DNA from: a virus
Length of the DNA stretch: 21,523 nucleotides
Virus record (IMG/VR): IMGVR_UViG_3300029892_000126
Location: 1 to 21,523 of that record
Direction: 5' to 3' (one strand)
This document shows positions 1-7,088 of this stretch, piece after piece; position 1 is the stretch's first letter, and the number at the start of each line of letters is the position of its first letter. The position numbers and the translations under genes were made by a program. The notes beneath the pieces were generated by a model. It was not told where the DNA came from, did not search any database, and was given only the letters and a program-made list of their open reading frames with translations.

Positions 1-870
1 CCCGGAGAAAGCGATGAATCCTACCGCCAGCGCCTGAAAGCGGCCTACCAGACCTATGCCCTGGGCGGCACAAATCCGGGCCTGGTGGCGGTGCTGAAGG
101 TGATGGGCTACCCGGAGGCCCGCATCCATGAGCTGTTCAAGGACGGCGTGGTGACTCCCCTGCACAACGGCCAGAACTCATACAATGGGGCGGCCAGGCA
201 CCAGGGCGGCGTCCGGTGGGCTGAATTCAAGATTTTCATGGGCATAGAGGGCGGCCAGGACTATGCGGCCGCCGAGCGCCAGGCCCTGCTGGCCGCGATA
301 AACAAGGTTAAGGCCTCCCACTCCAAGCTGGCCGCCCTGACCCTGGAGTTGGCCATGAGCGACCGCCTGGTGTTCACGGAGCAGCAAGCCATAACTGCCG
401 CCTGGCAAGCTGAGGACGGAGCCGCCGGGCCGATCCTGCTGCACACCGGAGCAGCGCCTTACGGGGTAAAACATGACGGCAAAGCCTTTTACCAGTCCGG
501 CCGCCTGCGCGACGGCACGCCGGCGCTGACTGCGGCGGTGCAGGTAGGCCCGGAAATCATTCCCGGCTGCCGGACCTACCGGACAGCCTATAAGCATGAC
601 GGCGGCAGGCCGAGGTTCCGGCACGCCGGCAGCCTTTTGCGGGCAAGCTTCTGGCAACACAACGGCCAGGGCCAGCACAATGGCGCGATCAGGTACCGCG
701 AAGGTGTGGCCCATTACGGGGACAAGGAACTGCTGCACGGCGGCCTTGTCAGGTATGGGGCCGGACTGCAGCGAGACGGAAGCATTACCCACGGTGCCAA
801 CGGCCTTAACGAAGGCCTGCACTTAATAGTCCGGCGCAAGGGCACGCCGGTGGAGATTGACGCCGCATAG
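1..870 (+). CDS. Phage tail protein I-like (baseplate/tail-fibre attachment), 5' partial
   Basis: The reading frame is open from the first base, so the N-terminus lies outside the window; 289 residues are visible. The first visible residues (SYRQRLKAAYQTYALGG, then a turn motif GTNPGLV) resemble the middle of P2 gpI-type tail proteins, which link the baseplate to tail fibres. The C-terminal half is made of degenerate repeats of the form H-x-G-x(3)-Y/R-x-G (for example LLHGGLVRYGAGLQRDG), suggesting a repetitive beta-structured, surface-exposed tip. It is the first of a tightly packed operon; its stop codon overlaps the ribosome binding site of the next gene. The tail-module role is supported by the downstream fibre genes. 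The exact family is an inference from context and weak motif likeness. Confidence 0.6.
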   Translation, partial: PGESDESYRQRLKAAYQTYALGGTNPGLVAVLKVMGYPEARIHELFKDGVVTPLHNGQNSYNGAARHQGGVRWAEFKIFMGIEGGQDYAAAERQALLAAINKVKASHSKLAALTLELAMSDRLVFTEQQAITAAWQAEDGAAGPILLHTGAAPYGVKHDGKAFYQSGRLRDGTPALTAAVQVGPEIIPGCRTYRTAYKHDGGRPRFRHAGSLLRASFWQHNGQGQHNGAIRYREGVAHYGDKELLHGGLVRYGAGLQRDGSITHGANGLNEGLHLIVRRKGTPVEIDAA

Positions 871-881
871 GAGGTGATAGT

Positions 882-1334
882 TTGAGGGTTCAAATGGCAG
901 AAAAGCATGGCTTGACGGGCCGGCTGCGGCTGGTGATCCGGAAGCACGGGCAGGTTGTGGAGATTGACGACGACGACAACCTTGTTATGGACGGCCCACG
1001 GGCGGACATGGCCAGCAACCTGGCGGGCGTCCCGGTGACCATCCTGCCGGTTACCCACGTGGCCGTCGGGACTAACGGCACCGCGCCGGCCGGCCAGGAC
1101 CAAGCGATTACCAACCCTTTTTCCAAGCCGTTGCTGCAGGTTTCCCGGCCTTCGCCCATGGTGGTGGTCTGCACGTTTCAAATCTTGAGCAGCGACGCCA
1201 ACGGCCTAGCTATCCGGGAATTCGGCCTGCTAAGGTCCGACGGGAGCCTGTACGCCAGGCGGACAAGAAACGGGAAGGTGATCGAGAAGGACAGCGACAT
1301 CGAGATTGACGGCGAATGGACACTTTACACGTAA
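882..1334 (+). CDS. Phage tail-fibre/baseplate-associated protein, 150 aa
   Basis: Starts at TTG with AGGAGGTG at 869-876, about 5 bases upstream; the in-frame ATG at 894 is too far from that site. The protein has the layout of small phage structural proteins: a conserved 'NLV..G' region, a central 'HVAVGTNGTAPAGQD' segment where a value is normalised, and a C-terminal beta-rich part (IREFGLLRSDGSLYARRT). The same layout, with little identity, occurs in the gene at 7186-7671 (LLGTGTTAPAATDTKL, then EFGLAFAG), so the two are probably distant homologues in two separate tail modules. No catalytic motif is visible. The structural role is inferred from this and from operon position. Confidence 0.6.
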   Translation: MRVQMAEKHGLTGRLRLVIRKHGQVVEIDDDDNLVMDGPRADMASNLAGVPVTILPVTHVAVGTNGTAPAGQDQAITNPFSKPLLQVSRPSPMVVVCTFQILSSDANGLAIREFGLLRSDGSLYARRTRNGKVIEKDSDIEIDGEWTLYT

Positions 1335-1352
1335 TAAGGCGGAGGTGATTAT

Positions 1353-1790
1353 ATGGCCAACTTACAAGAAACAGTTCAATGGGAAGCCGGTGTCTATCAG
1401 CTTGAGGAAACCGATCCGGTGCAAGGCGGCGCTAATGGCGTTGATAACTTGCCCCACAAGCATCTGGCCAACCGGACGGCGTACCTGAAGCAGGAACAGG
1501 ACTCCCTGAAGTCTGAAATAACCACGGCCAGGGGCACATACGCAAACCTGGACGCACGCCTGGATGCACTGGAAACCCAGACCATGCAGGGTGAAAGCAC
1601 GTTCGCCGGTACCGGTGGAAAAACGATCAGCCATTCCCTGGGCCACACCAATTATATCGTGAATGTGGTGCCCCTCCAGGACACCGGCGGCGACCTGGGA
1701 GATGTGTTTATCTCCAAGGCCAGCAACGCTTTTACGATCTACAATACGGGCGGTTTTACCGGCAGTTTCCGGTACCAGCTCATGACGTAA
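1353..1790 (+). CDS. Small phage tail-fibre protein, 145 aa
   Basis: ATG start with GGAGGTG about 8 bases upstream. The N-terminal 55 residues carry the pattern W-x-A-G-V-Y-Q-L-E-x-T-D-P-V-x-G-G followed by NLPHKHLANRTAYLK, a signature seen at the N-terminus of many phage tail-fibre proteins, where it is thought to form the virion-attachment end. Residues 50-75 (KQEQDSLKSEI...LDARLDALETQ) look like a short coiled coil that would trimerise the fibre. The C-terminal 70 residues are beta-rich and end in a typical fibre-tip-like FRYQLMT. It is very short for a full fibre, so it may be a minor or adaptor fibre. Recognition is by motif; the exact family is unassigned. Confidence 0.7.
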   Translation: MANLQETVQWEAGVYQLEETDPVQGGANGVDNLPHKHLANRTAYLKQEQDSLKSEITTARGTYANLDARLDALETQTMQGESTFAGTGGKTISHSLGHTNYIVNVVPLQDTGGDLGDVFISKASNAFTIYNTGGFTGSFRYQLMT

Positions 1791-1803
1791 GGAGGGAGAA
1801 AAG

Positions 1804-2172
1804 ATGATTGTCCAACATAACCCCGGTAAGCCTAATGAAGCAATAGACATTGACCAGACAACTTCCAGCCGCCTGGTGATAGCCGCCTTCCCCTTCCCCG
1901 GCGGGGAGTGTGCGGGCGGCAGGATAGACCTGACACCGTTCCAGGGTGGCCCCTTCAGGCTCTACCTGGAGACCGACGGCAGCTTGAACACGGAACTTTC
2001 CCGGGACCATTACTGGCTCCTGGCGGAAGCCGTCCTGCCCGAGCGGCATTTTGAAAACCAGCCCACCGGGATGACAGATGAGCACGGGCAGCCGGTCATG
2101 ACCATGGTGGAGCAGCCGCTGGACCTTAACGATGTTGAAATCATGGTATATCCCCTTCCGGAGGTGATCTAA
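1804..2172 (+). CDS. Hypothetical phage tail-module protein, 122 aa
   Basis: ATG start after a strong AAGGAGGG at 1790-1797. No recognised family. The protein is acidic, lacks a signal peptide or membrane segment, and looks like a small globular beta-rich protein (RLVIAAFPFPGG, FRLYLETDG). Its stop codon (TAA 2170-2172) abuts the ATG of the DGR variable protein at 2173, so the two are translationally linked. It could be a chaperone or an adaptor connecting the variable adhesin to the tail, as often sits directly upstream of adhesins; that is only an inference from position. Confidence 0.55.
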   Translation: MIVQHNPGKPNEAIDIDQTTSSRLVIAAFPFPGGECAGGRIDLTPFQGGPFRLYLETDGSLNTELSRDHYWLLAEAVLPERHFENQPTGMTDEHGQPVMTMVEQPLDLNDVEIMVYPLPEVI

Positions 2173-3711
2173 ATGAATGTGAGCAAATTGTCCCTGGCGG
2201 CCCTGCGGGACCGGATCGCCGCCGGCACCCGCGAGGTTGACGTGGTACACAACTCCAAGGGCGACGGAACCGGCACCACCGTGGTGTCAAAGATGGTGTA
2301 TGTTCCCAGGTTCCGCATTCCGGCCGGCCTCTGGGATGGCGCCGCGTTTCCTGCTCAGGACCTGAAGCTGGGCGGGTTCCTGATTGACAAATATGCCTGC
2401 AGCCAGCCCGATGCAACCAATGTCAGCCGGGGCAGCACAACGCCCAACGCCCCCGGCCTGGTGGCGGCTGTGTCCCAGCAGGGAGTGGTGCCATGGACCG
2501 ACATCAGCCAGACCAACGCCCTGGTGGCCGCCGCCAACCGAAAGATTAACGGGCGCGCATGCCACCTGGTGACAATGAAGGAATGGGCCACAATCTGTTT
2601 CCTGATCAGACTCCTGGGGCATGATGTTCGAGGGAACAACTCCTGGGGCCGCGACTACCGCGATGCGGATAGCTTCGAGAATTACGGCATTGAGGACCCG
2701 CTTACCGACAGTTATGCCGCCGGACATGGGTACGATATGGCCAGGGCGCTTACCGGCTCAGGCCCCATTTCGTGGTCCCATAACGGCATGGCCAACGGTA
2801 TTTTCGACATCGTGGGCAACGTCTGGGAGTGGCTGGACTTCCTGATTGATAATGGCCGTTACCAAGCTATAAAAACTGCAGCAATTAATGATAGCGACGG
2901 CATCACCGCTACCGACACGGCCATTGTAATCGACGGAGTTCAAAACCCGGAACTCTGGCCGGCCAGCAATGGTTTGGTTTTAATCAAGGCCGAGGGAACA
3001 AACACCGACGAATACGTCATCTACAGTTCTATTGTAAACAACGGTAACGGTTCTTATACCCTGACCGGCTGCCAGCGGGGCCAGAAGGGCACGGCGGCCA
3101 GCGCCCACGCCAATGATGCCGTGGTGCAGCAAATCACTGATTACTGCCTCATACCTGGCGGCTGGACGGCCAAGATTGCCGATGCCGGACTTAACAATAC
3201 CACGAACCCGGCCACGTTTACGTATTCCGAATTGGTCCTGGGACCCGGAGGTGCCAACCCGGCGGTGGGCGATGTGCTGCAATGCCAGACGGAGCAGATG
3301 ACCGTCACGGCCGTAAACGGCACCAGCGTAACTGTAAGCCGTGGGGCCAATGGGTCAACGATAGCCGCCCACGCCCAGAGTACCGGGATCACTAAAATAT
3401 CGCCGCAGATGAGTAACGACAACCCTACATCTACAGACGCCACTTATGGTGCTTCCCAGTTTGGCAAGTTCTTGACCATGCGGACGGAGGCCGAGCTGGC
3501 CGCCCTGGCACTTCCCTCCGCTGTCTCTTCTGGCGGCAACGAAGAGTGGAAGGATGGCTTCTGGATGCGGAACTATGGCCAACGCGCGGCTCTCCGTGGC
3601 GGGTCCTGGAGCAACGGGTCCAGCGCCCGTTCGGGGTTCGCCCTCCTCCTGGGCAATCCGCCGTCGAGCCCGGTCATCCACCTCGGCTTCCGCGCCGCTT
3701 TGTCCCTGTGA
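2173..3711 (+). CDS. DGR variable protein: FGE/C-type-lectin-fold phage adhesin, 512 aa
   Basis: Ribosome binding site GGAGGTG at 2160-2166; the ATG touches the upstream stop. It has the shape of DGR targets with a formylglycine-generating-enzyme (CLec) domain: a GGFLIDKYACSQ segment near residue 60, GIFDIVGNVWEWLDF near residue 210, and a C-terminal LRGGSWSNGSSARSGF...GFRAAL block from residue 470. In such proteins the C-terminal block forms the exposed ligand-binding face. Here that block is the variable repeat (3580-3699), differing from the template at 15 adenines. Between residues about 230 and 425 an insertion breaks the FGE fold and contains two copies of a short R-G-x-x-G-[T/S]-x-A-x-x-H-A motif common in phage tail proteins. 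The catalytic cysteines of true FGEs are not evident, so a binding rather than enzymatic role is expected: host-receptor binding at the tail tip (inference from tail-operon context). Confidence 0.92.
   Translation: MNVSKLSLAALRDRIAAGTREVDVVHNSKGDGTGTTVVSKMVYVPRFRIPAGLWDGAAFPAQDLKLGGFLIDKYACSQPDATNVSRGSTTPNAPGLVAAVSQQGVVPWTDISQTNALVAAANRKINGRACHLVTMKEWATICFLIRLLGHDVRGNNSWGRDYRDADSFENYGIEDPLTDSYAAGHGYDMARALTGSGPISWSHNGMANGIFDIVGNVWEWLDFLIDNGRYQAIKTAAINDSDGITATDTAIVIDGVQNPELWPASNGLVLIKAEGTNTDEYVIYSSIVNNGNGSYTLTGCQRGQKGTAASAHANDAVVQQITDYCLIPGGWTAKIADAGLNNTTNPATFTYSELVLGPGGANPAVGDVLQCQTEQMTVTAVNGTSVTVSRGANGSTIAAHAQSTGITKISPQMSNDNPTSTDATYGASQFGKFLTMRTEAELAALALPSAVSSGGNEEWKDGFWMRNYGQRAALRGGSWSNGSSARSGFALLLGNPPSSPVIHLGFRAALSL
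3580..3699 (+). repeat. DGR variable repeat (VR)
   Basis: These 120 bases match the template repeat at 4139-4258 without gaps. There are 15 mismatches, all at positions that are A in the template (6 to C, 6 to G, 3 to T); 11 of 26 template adenines are unchanged. No C, G or T of the template differs. The last 17 bases (3683-3699) are identical and form the initiation-of-mutagenic-homology (IMH) end; just beyond them the first non-A difference occurs (T at 3700, C at 4259). The region encodes the last residues of the adhesin; compared with the template, Asn codons became Ser, Leu, Gly, Val and His. Confidence 0.95.
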
Positions 3712-3739
3712 TCTGGTATCTGGAAACTGATGCTCTGCT

Positions 3740-3759
3740 GTCCCCGCGATAGCGGGGAC
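3740..3759 (+). promoter_or_regulatory. DGR target-site hairpin/cruciform downstream of VR
   Basis: Perfect 8-bp inverted repeat GTCCCCGC / GCGGGGAC around the tetraloop GATA, 29 bases after the stop codon of the variable protein. Characterised DGRs have a 7-10 bp hairpin with a GRNA-type loop just after the IMH that marks the recipient copy for retrohoming; this one fits in stem length, loop size and loop sequence. No such hairpin follows the template repeat, consistent with one-way transfer. There is no U-tract after it, which argues against a transcription terminator. Confidence 0.75.
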
Positions 3760-3782
3760 CTGGGCACTGTTGAGGGGGAATA

Positions 3783-4127
3783 ATGGCTCAAGAACTGATT
3801 CTCAAAGAGAAGTGCAAGGACATGATGAAATACGGCTACCAGGCCATAAGGGACATTCCGAGGGACTACCGGTACACGCTGGGAACCGACATCCGAAATT
3901 CTATGACCAGCTTGCTCCAGCTCATTATCCGGTGCGGCAAGCGATATTACAAGAAAACGACCCTGGAGGACATGGACATTGAGCTGGACACCCTTAGAAC
4001 GCTGATCCGGGTGGCGCTGGAAAACCGGGTCATCACCGTTAAGGAGTTTGAGCGCTGGTCCGTTTTGCTGGACGAACTGGGCCGCATGATCGGCGGCTGG
4101 ATGAAATCGCTAAGAACCAAAGATTAG
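3783..4127 (+). CDS. avd: DGR accessory variability determinant (Avd)
   Basis: 114-residue, mostly helical, strongly basic protein between variable protein and template repeat, the standard place for avd. The sequence reads as four amphipathic helices (MTSLLQLIIRCGKRYYKKTT, then LDTLRTLIRVALENRVI, then FERWSVLLDELGRMIGGWMK), matching the four-helix-bundle Avd/S23-like family whose pentamer binds the reverse transcriptase and template RNA. Length is close to the 120-130 residues of known Avd proteins. ATG start follows a purine-rich GAGGGGG. Identity rests on size, composition, helix pattern and position. Confidence 0.88.
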   Translation: MAQELILKEKCKDMMKYGYQAIRDIPRDYRYTLGTDIRNSMTSLLQLIIRCGKRYYKKTTLEDMDIELDTLRTLIRVALENRVITVKEFERWSVLLDELGRMIGGWMKSLRTKD

Positions 4128-4138
4128 GGCCTGGGCTG

Positions 4139-4258
4139 CAACGCGCGGCTCTACGTGGCGGGAACTGGAACAACGGGTCCAACGCCCGTTCGGGGTTCGC
4201 CCTCAACCTGAACAATCCGCCGTCGAACACGAACATCAACATCGGCTTCCGCGCCGCT
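4139..4258 (+). repeat. DGR template repeat (TR)
   Basis: Non-coding copy of the VR lying between avd and the reverse transcriptase gene. Read in the VR frame it carries nine AAC codons, the codon type that A-mutagenesis can convert to many residues. All 15 differences to the VR (at 3580-3699) fall on TR adenines. The TR transcript, with the spacer up to 4427, is the expected template for error-prone cDNA synthesis; the flanks at 4259-4427 likely belong to the structured template RNA needed by the reverse transcriptase and Avd (established for BPP-1, inferred here). Confidence 0.95.
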
Positions 4259-4427
4259 CTGCCTGAAACAAGTGGGAAGGTAGCTGCTTACGGGCGGCTA
4301 TCCAGGGCACAGGCAAAGGAGCACAGGCCCCTGTCGCGTCGGGTACCCGGCCGGCAAAAAATATAAACCGCCTGACCCGACTGGTAGGAAACGAAGGCCG
4401 GAGCCAGGCCCAGATTGGAGGATGAAG
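4259..4427 (+). ncRNA. DGR template-RNA spacer between TR and reverse transcriptase
   Basis: No convincing gene lies in this 169-base stretch. In characterised DGRs the corresponding TR-to-RT spacer RNA binds the RT-Avd complex and primes cDNA synthesis, so this is the likely counterpart. The sequence has several short GC-rich complementary runs (for example CCGGCC and GGCCGG) but no single dominant hairpin was confirmed by eye. The assignment is by position only. Confidence 0.45.
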
Positions 4428-5483
4428 ATGAGGACTTACAAGAACCTGTATCCGCAAATTTACGACTTCGAGAACCTGTACGAGGCATATCTCAAGGCGA
4501 GGCGCGGCCACAGGTATGACCATGAAGTCCTCGTCTTCGCCAACAATTTGGACAGCGAGTTAATCCAGCTACAAAATGAGCTGATCTGGAAGACCCATAA
4601 AACAGGGCCTTATCGGAAGTTCTACGTGCACGACCCGAAGACAAGGCTGGTGGCTGCGCTGCCATTCCGTGACAGAGTGCTGCAGCATGCCCTCTGTAAT
4701 GTTGTCGAGCCGCTTTTTGAGCGGAAGTTTATTTTTGATAGCTATGCCTGCCGCTCAGGGAGGGGAACCCACGCCGGCGCGGACAGGGTAACGGAATTTC
4801 TCAGAAAAGCAACCAGGCTGTGGCCAAAGCCGTACTGCCTAAAATGCGACATCAGTCAGTATTTCCCCTCTGTCAGGCACACCGCCCTGTTGGCGATTAT
4901 CAGGAGGACGATTGCCTGCGAAGACACCATGTGGCTGATCCAGGAAATCCTTTCTAGCTGGACAGACCCGGCAGACCTGGACCCAAGAGGCCTGCCCATC
5001 GGGAACCTGACCAGTCAACTATGGGCCAACGTTTACCTGGACCAGCTTGACCATTACGTTAAAGAGACCCTTCGGGTCAGGTTCTATGTCAGGTATATGG
5101 ACGACTTCGTAATAATCGGCGGCGACAAGGCGGAGCTGTGGCAGATTAAAAGGGACATCGAAACCTTCCTGGATGACAAGCTAGGCCTGCGCCTCAATGG
5201 CAAAACAGGAATATTTCCCATTTCTCACGGGGTGGACTTCCTGGGTTACCGCATTTGGCCGGATCACAGGTTATTGCGGAAAAGGAGCACCAAGCGGATA
5301 AAACGAGCCTTGAAACGCTTCCAGAAGCTATATGCCCAGGGCAAGGTGAGTTTTGAACGGATCAACGCTACGGTGCAGAGCTGGCTGGGGCATGCAAGGC
5401 ATGGGGACAGCTTCGGTTTCCGGAGAAAGCTGTTTGATGCCATTGCTTTTGTCCGTGGCGGAGGTGAAAAGGATGAAAGCTAA
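4428..5483 (+). CDS. DGR reverse transcriptase, 351 aa
   Basis: Error-prone RNA-dependent DNA polymerase that copies the template repeat with mutations at adenines. Visible motifs: LKCDISQYFPSV with the first catalytic Asp at about residue 141; LPIGNLTSQ at 189-197, the (I/V/L)GxxxSQ signature that separates DGR enzymes from the QGxxxSP of group II intron and retroviral enzymes; and YMDD at 223-226 holding the other catalytic aspartates. The N-terminus (NLYPQIYDFENLYEAYLKA) is also typical. Length is usual for the family. I chose the ATG at 4428 because GGAGG at 4417-4421 is 6 bases away; the ATG at 4422 directly abuts it. No extra domain is fused. The 3' end overlaps the next gene by 11 bases. 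Confidence 0.96.
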   Translation: MRTYKNLYPQIYDFENLYEAYLKARRGHRYDHEVLVFANNLDSELIQLQNELIWKTHKTGPYRKFYVHDPKTRLVAALPFRDRVLQHALCNVVEPLFERKFIFDSYACRSGRGTHAGADRVTEFLRKATRLWPKPYCLKCDISQYFPSVRHTALLAIIRRTIACEDTMWLIQEILSSWTDPADLDPRGLPIGNLTSQLWANVYLDQLDHYVKETLRVRFYVRYMDDFVIIGGDKAELWQIKRDIETFLDDKLGLRLNGKTGIFPISHGVDFLGYRIWPDHRLLRKRSTKRIKRALKRFQKLYAQGKVSFERINATVQSWLGHARHGDSFGFRRKLFDAIAFVRGGGEKDES

Positions 5484-5835
5484 AGGGTTTTGGAATGACC
5501 CGGACGGTTTTACAATCGAAGACCTGGCAGTTTTAGCTTCCCTGGGCCTCTATGTTTTCGTGGGAGCTAAGATGGCAATGGCAAAGGATGTTTCCTCAAA
5601 TCAAGTGGATTTTTTCACTGTCCTGGGGTACCCGATAATTGCAGCTATTGCAAAAAGGGCCATTGAGCGGATTGGTTGGCCCACACTTGGGCGGCGCGGG
5701 CAAATGCAGACATACCAGCCAACCTACACGCCTGAACCCTACTACCAGCCAGAACAAGCCAGTTATACCCCGCGTGATGAAGGCGGTTCAGAGGAAAAAC
5801 CTCTAAGCGTGCCTCAAAATAAACCGACAATTTAA
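5473..5835 (+). CDS. Small membrane protein at the head of the first lysis cassette, 120 aa
   Basis: Starts inside the reverse transcriptase gene, with GGAGGTGAAAAGG before the ATG. Two hydrophobic segments are visible (about residues 18-37, LAVLASLGLYVFVGAKMAMA, and 47-60, FFTVLGYPIIAAIA), followed by a Pro/Tyr/Gln-rich hydrophilic tail (YQPTYTPEPYYQPEQASYTP). It precedes an amidase and a holin, so a holin, antiholin or spanin-like accessory role is possible. No family is recognised; the topology resembles small phage membrane proteins. Confidence 0.6.
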   Translation: MKAKGFWNDPDGFTIEDLAVLASLGLYVFVGAKMAMAKDVSSNQVDFFTVLGYPIIAAIAKRAIERIGWPTLGRRGQMQTYQPTYTPEPYYQPEQASYTPRDEGGSEEKPLSVPQNKPTI

Positions 5836-5850
5836 GGAGGTGTTAAGGTT

Positions 5851-6654
5851 ATGAGGTTATGTATTGACCCAGGCCACGGCGGAAGCGATTCCGGGGCGCT
5901 GACGGCCGACAGGCGAATGGAGAAGGACACAAACCTGCGAGTAGCTTTAATGGCTGAACAGGAATTACAGGGCAGTGGGATTGAGGTCATGTTGACCCGG
6001 CGGGATGATCGGGACGTTGGTCTGTCTGAGCGCTGCCAAATGGCAAACCGTTGGGGTGCTGATGTTTTTATAAGCATCCATGCTGATGCCGCCGGCGGTA
6101 CGAGTGCTAAGGGGCACCATGTAATCCACAGCATCCACTCCCAACCCGGTAAGGGTGGCAATAAACTGGCGAGGCTTTTGGTTGACCAGGTAACGCTGGC
6201 TACGGGCCGGCAACCATTCCCGCGAGGAGATAATGGGGTGTGGACCCGTGAGAGTGAGAAAAATCCGGGGGTTGACTACTATGCGGTAATCCGCGAGACG
6301 AACATGTCGGCCGTAATCATCGAGCGCGGATTTTTGACAAACCCTGAAGACGCTGCGCTACTTTTTGACAATAACGCGCTTCGGAAGCAAGCCCGAGGTA
6401 TTGCGCGGGCGGTGATGATGTATTTCGGCGTAAATATTCAGGAGGTGGTAGAAGGTATGTTTAAGGATGTTGTGGGGCACTGGGCGCAGGAAAACATTGA
6501 ACACCTGGCCAAAATTGGGGTCGTTAGCGGAAAAGGCGACGGAACCTTCGACCCTAATTCCCCAATTACAAGGGCGGAGGCGGCTGTTATTGTAGACAGA
6601 GCCATTGCCTACACCCTGGCCGAAGTTCGAAAAATGTTAAAGGGTGCGGCGTAA
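5851..6654 (+). CDS. N-acetylmuramoyl-L-alanine amidase (Amidase_3) with C-terminal SLH domain: phage lysin
   Basis: Cleaves the lactyl-amide bond between MurNAc and the stem peptide for host lysis. The Amidase_3 domain spans residues 1-190: DPGHGG with zinc ligand His9, Glu24, SIHADA with His77, and catalytic Glu158 in IIERGFLTN. Residues 203-250 form one SLH domain (FKDVVGHWAQ...FDPNSPITRAEAA), which would anchor the enzyme to secondary cell-wall polymer. There is no signal peptide, so export depends on a holin; an LLH holin follows immediately. The start is supported by AAGGAGGTG. A second strong ribosome site just before the SLH domain may yield an SLH-only product (separate entry). Confidence 0.93.
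   Translation: MRLCIDPGHGGSDSGALTADRRMEKDTNLRVALMAEQELQGSGIEVMLTRRDDRDVGLSERCQMANRWGADVFISIHADAAGGTSAKGHHVIHSIHSQPGKGGNKLARLLVDQVTLATGRQPFPRGDNGVWTRESEKNPGVDYYAVIRETNMSAVIIERGFLTNPEDAALLFDNNALRKQARGIARAVMMYFGVNIQEVVEGMFKDVVGHWAQENIEHLAKIGVVSGKGDGTFDPNSPITRAEAAVIVDRAIAYTLAEVRKMLKGAA
6440..6459 (+). promoter_or_regulatory. Internal ribosome binding site and in-frame ATG before the SLH domain
   Basis: AGGAGGTGG at 6440-6448, 8 bases before an in-frame ATG at 6457. Initiation here would make a 65-residue protein that is exactly the SLH domain of the lysin. Several known phage endolysins use such internal starts to make free cell-wall-binding subunits that assemble with the full enzyme. Here the same arrangement recurs before the SLH domain of the second lysin (12104-12119), which argues against chance. 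Confidence 0.55.
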
Positions 6655-6655
6655 G

Positions 6656-7018
6656 ATGGAAGACCTGGTGCTGAACGTGGCCTATGATTTACTGCTGTTA
6701 CTGGCGACAGTGGCCGCCGGCCTTCTGGTGGCCTGGCTGAAAAAGAGGCTGGGCGTTGAAGGCGTCAATAAAGTGAACGCAGAATTACAGGCAAAACAAG
6801 AGTTGGCCACTCTGGCGGTCCGTTTTGTCGAACAGGCTTATCAGGACCTTCATGGCGAAGATAAATACCGAAAGGCGGCCGAATGGCTTTCAACCAGAGC
6901 TGGCGAGCTAGGGGTCAAGGTCTCTGCAGAAGAGATTAAGGGGCTTATTGAGGCGGCCCTGCGGGCCTTTAAAGATGAGTTTGGCGAAGGCTGGGCGAAC
7001 GCGACTAAGTCAGGTTAA
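6656..7018 (+). CDS. LLH-family phage holin, 120 aa
   Basis: Expected to form membrane lesions that release the amidase encoded just upstream. One N-terminal membrane helix (residues about 8-28, AYDLLLLLATVAAGLLVAWL) is followed by a basic KKR stop and a long helical cytoplasmic part (FVEQAYQDLHGEDKYRKAAEW), the layout of LLH/Phage_holin_6 proteins. The ATG at 6656 lies one base after the amidase stop; GTG at 6644 is an alternative start. Confident as a holin-like protein from topology, context and motif likeness. Confidence 0.8.
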   Translation: MEDLVLNVAYDLLLLLATVAAGLLVAWLKKRLGVEGVNKVNAELQAKQELATLAVRFVEQAYQDLHGEDKYRKAAEWLSTRAGELGVKVSAEEIKGLIEAALRAFKDEFGEGWANATKSG

Positions 7019-7022
7019 CGTA

Positions 7023-7051
7023 TTGTATCACGCCAACAAAAAGCGTATACT
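7023..7051 (+). promoter_or_regulatory. Putative sigma-A promoter for the second tail-fibre operon
   Basis: TTGTAT (7023-7028), 17-base spacer, TATACT (7046-7051). The -10 element matches the consensus at five of six positions and the spacing is ideal. It lies in the only sizeable gap (7019-7185) before the tail-fibre genes starting at 7186. Predicted transcription would start around 7058, at the first base of a strong hairpin. Confidence 0.45.
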
Positions 7052-7057
7052 TAAACT

Positions 7058-7088
7058 TTAGGAGGGGGCCACAAAAGCCCTCTCCTAA
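7058..7088 (+). promoter_or_regulatory. Hairpin in the leader before the second tail-fibre operon
   Basis: A 12-bp stem, TTAGGAGGGGGC (7058-7069) with GCCCTCTCCTAA (7077-7088), has one G-U pair and a 7-base loop. It may end the upstream lysis transcript, but only a weak T-run follows. It also buries an AGGAGGGGG sequence against a CCCTCTCCT anti-sequence. It could be a weak terminator or a 5' stabilising hairpin of the following transcript. Confidence 0.45.

Noticed and set aside
178-822. Long minus-strand open frame of 214 codons
   Set aside because: It is antisense to the tail gene at 1-870, made of low-complexity residues typical of reversed GC-rich coding DNA, with no ribosome site.
3740-3759. 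Intrinsic terminator after the variable gene
   Set aside because: The stem fits but there is no T-tract, and avd begins shortly after with a ribosome site, so read-through is needed.
4136-4260. Template repeat as a possible fragment of a coding gene
   Set aside because: It reads in the VR frame, but no start, ribosome site or complete gene surrounds it. It is the DGR template.
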